Origin: Phytophthora quininea
Lineage: Eukaryota; Oomycota; Peronosporomycetes; Peronosporales; Peronosporaceae
Direction: 5' to 3'
Assembly (NCBI GenBank): GCA_011947345.1
Contig: JAAVTG010000451.1
Coordinates: 1 to 64,000 of the forward strand
Length of the DNA: 64,000 bases
Both the position numbers and the translations under genes were made by a program. This document shows, one piece after another, positions 63,001 through 64,000 of this stretch. Each line of letters opens with the position of its first letter. Position 1 is the first letter of the stretch. A model generated the notes under the pieces. It made no database searches. It was not told the origin of the DNA and worked only from the letters and a program-made list of their open reading frames with translations.

Positions 63001-64000
63001 AGGAAAGAAGCATGAAAAGCAGACAACCAGTTCTCCCATTCCAGAACTCAAACGACGAAATACCTCCGACAACATGAATAAGGAAGCCTCTCGACGGGTG
63101 GGTTCGCTTGAAAAGACAAAGATCTCGCCCGCTACTGTGACTGTAGCAAAACCTGCAACAAAACTGCGCATCGAGAAGAGTTCGAACCTATCCGAGCTGT
63201 CTTCTGACGAAGTGCCGAGAAGGAATTCAACTCGCTTATCTGGAACCTTGGACCTTAGTGGTGACAACGAGGTCGCTGCTGTATTGACTGCAGAAAAGGA
63301 TACTACTCATCTGGACAAGTTTCAGATTGCCGCTGATGAGGAACCAACTGAGCAAGATGCTGCCGCTGGTATAGAAACTCCTGCTGATACTTCAAACAAA
63401 TCTCACAGCAACAAGACCCAAGTCAGTCCCGATAAACGCGGTAGAAAGATCGATTCGAAAGGATTGCCGCCAAGAGCAAAGCCGAAGAACCAGGCAGGCC
63501 AAGTTCATGAAAAGGATTCTAGGGGTAAGAAGCTGCCCAAAGACAAAGAACGGCCCACCTCGAAAGAGCACGAGTGAATCATCCGAACATGTCGAGCCAG
63601 TGGTGGAGAGCAACAACTCGAACAAACTGGTGGAAGGAATTTTAGCAAGGGAGGAAAATAACAGCTTCGAACCGCAAGCTATTCCTTGTGATGTCCCGGC
63701 AATCAACGCAAGCCAGCCAGATGAGATTGAAAAGAACGCTACGGTGCCGGTGCAGCATTCGCCAGAAATACAAACGGAGCCAGGAAAATCGGCCACCTCG
63801 TCACGAAGAAAATCGCTACGTCCAGTCAAAAGAACGAGGTCAGCGCAGACGAAAGCACCTGCAAAAGCAGCAGCTACAAGAAAGAAGAGCAGTGCTGTTC
63901 AGCCGACAGCCAATTCTCCCATTCCAGAACTCAAGCGACGAAATACCTCTGACGATGTGAATAAGGAAGCCTTCCTCAAGCGACTCGACGGATGAGCTTG
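60019..64000 (+). CDS. Long repetitive disordered Ser/Lys/Glu-rich protein (partial)
   Basis: Open for over 1,300 codons and truncated by the right edge. Only the N-terminus looks ordered (GLLILHVEHVALAGRLLTIE; EFSLFVTLQKAEYLYRAAFP; VVTLEAMANGILAHLNIIG); the rest is low-complexity. Repeats: TARKLVSPRQACWAE (about 61986) and TARKLVTPRQTCWAE (about 62270); SPIPELKRRNTSD (about 63034 and 63915); NQAGHVGEKPSRGKK and NQAGQVHEKDSRGKK. Three one-base discrepancies (AAAA 62050-62053, AAA near 62572, CCC near 63537) break the frame; the terminal TGA near 63993 may be another. The family is not recognised. RRNTS-type sites suggest basophilic-kinase phosphorylation (inference). Confidence 0.75.
63034..63955 (+). 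repeat. Duplicated coding segments in the disordered gene
   Basis: Near-identical DNA (ttctcccattccagaactca) begins both SPIPELKRRNTSD units, about 881 nt apart. A second pair (NQAGxV..RGKK) lies at ~62966 and ~63488. The order is conserved, so a segment of roughly 0.5-0.9 kb was duplicated in tandem, then diverged. Confidence 0.6.

Noticed and set aside
1..64000. CRISPR arrays, rRNA genes, tRNA genes, intact transposons
   Set aside because: No regularly spaced repeats, rRNA cores, recognisable tRNA cloverleafs or transposase/RT motifs were seen by eye; a short tRNA could have been missed.

Overview
This is eukaryotic nuclear DNA, most likely from an oomycete (Phytophthora or a close relative). 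The evidence is: dense genes on both strands; short GT-AG introns (about 46-160 nt); a kinase with three cyclic-nucleotide-binding domains; a WRKY19-like protein of Cys-rich HGGG repeats; secreted Cys-rich EEP proteins; and flagellum-type genes (TMEM216-like, long coiled coils) expected in a zoospore former. The genus is inferred, not proven. About 35 genes can be supported. CDS spans below include introns.

Layout. 0-7.9 kb: PRP39 (splicing), ALG5 (N-glycosylation), an unknown gene, UTP23 (ribosome biogenesis) and a PKG-like kinase. 8-16 kb: a coiled-coil protein with Trp repeats, copine, a Gemin7-like Sm-fold protein, an App1-type phosphatidate phosphatase and an Angel/CCR4-type deadenylase. 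16-23 kb: RPS20, an HSL-type esterase and a fused purine-synthesis enzyme. 22.7-27.7 kb: a TMEM216-like transition-zone protein head-to-head with a long coiled-coil gene. 27.7-30.2 kb: gene-poor. 30-38.6 kb: WRKY19-like, an unknown coiled-coil gene, a divergent TBP, a large unknown gene and FCF1/UTP24. 38.7-43.4 kb: CD2BP2/LIN1, a CUE protein, a folate-receptor-like protein, LSM12 and NDUFB7. 43.9-46.4 kb: tandem ZIP transporters, one of them damaged. 47-54 kb: a Lys/Ser-rich protein, a mitochondrial patatin, a PfkB kinase, a thioredoxin-like gene and the ATM1-type ABC transporter. 54.7-59.7 kb: three secreted EEP paralogs around an UNC93-like transporter. 60 kb to the end: a long repetitive disordered protein running off the window.

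Most genes are housekeeping and not functionally clustered, although splicing/snRNP factors (PRP39, Gemin7-like, CD2BP2, LSM12) and rRNA-processing PIN proteins (UTP23, FCF1) recur. The most notable items are the purine enzyme, read as IMP-cyclohydrolase-like + GARS + GART + AIRS (animals have GARS-AIRS-GART), the divergent TBP, the EEP cluster with one precise intron loss, and two head-to-head promoters that share TTTGGGT elements.

Caution on quality: about 30 one-base frameshifts occur across otherwise conserved genes, nearly all at short homopolymers and nearly all cured by adding one base. This looks like under-called homopolymers in the assembly, not mass pseudogenisation. Coding spans are given as the intended gene.
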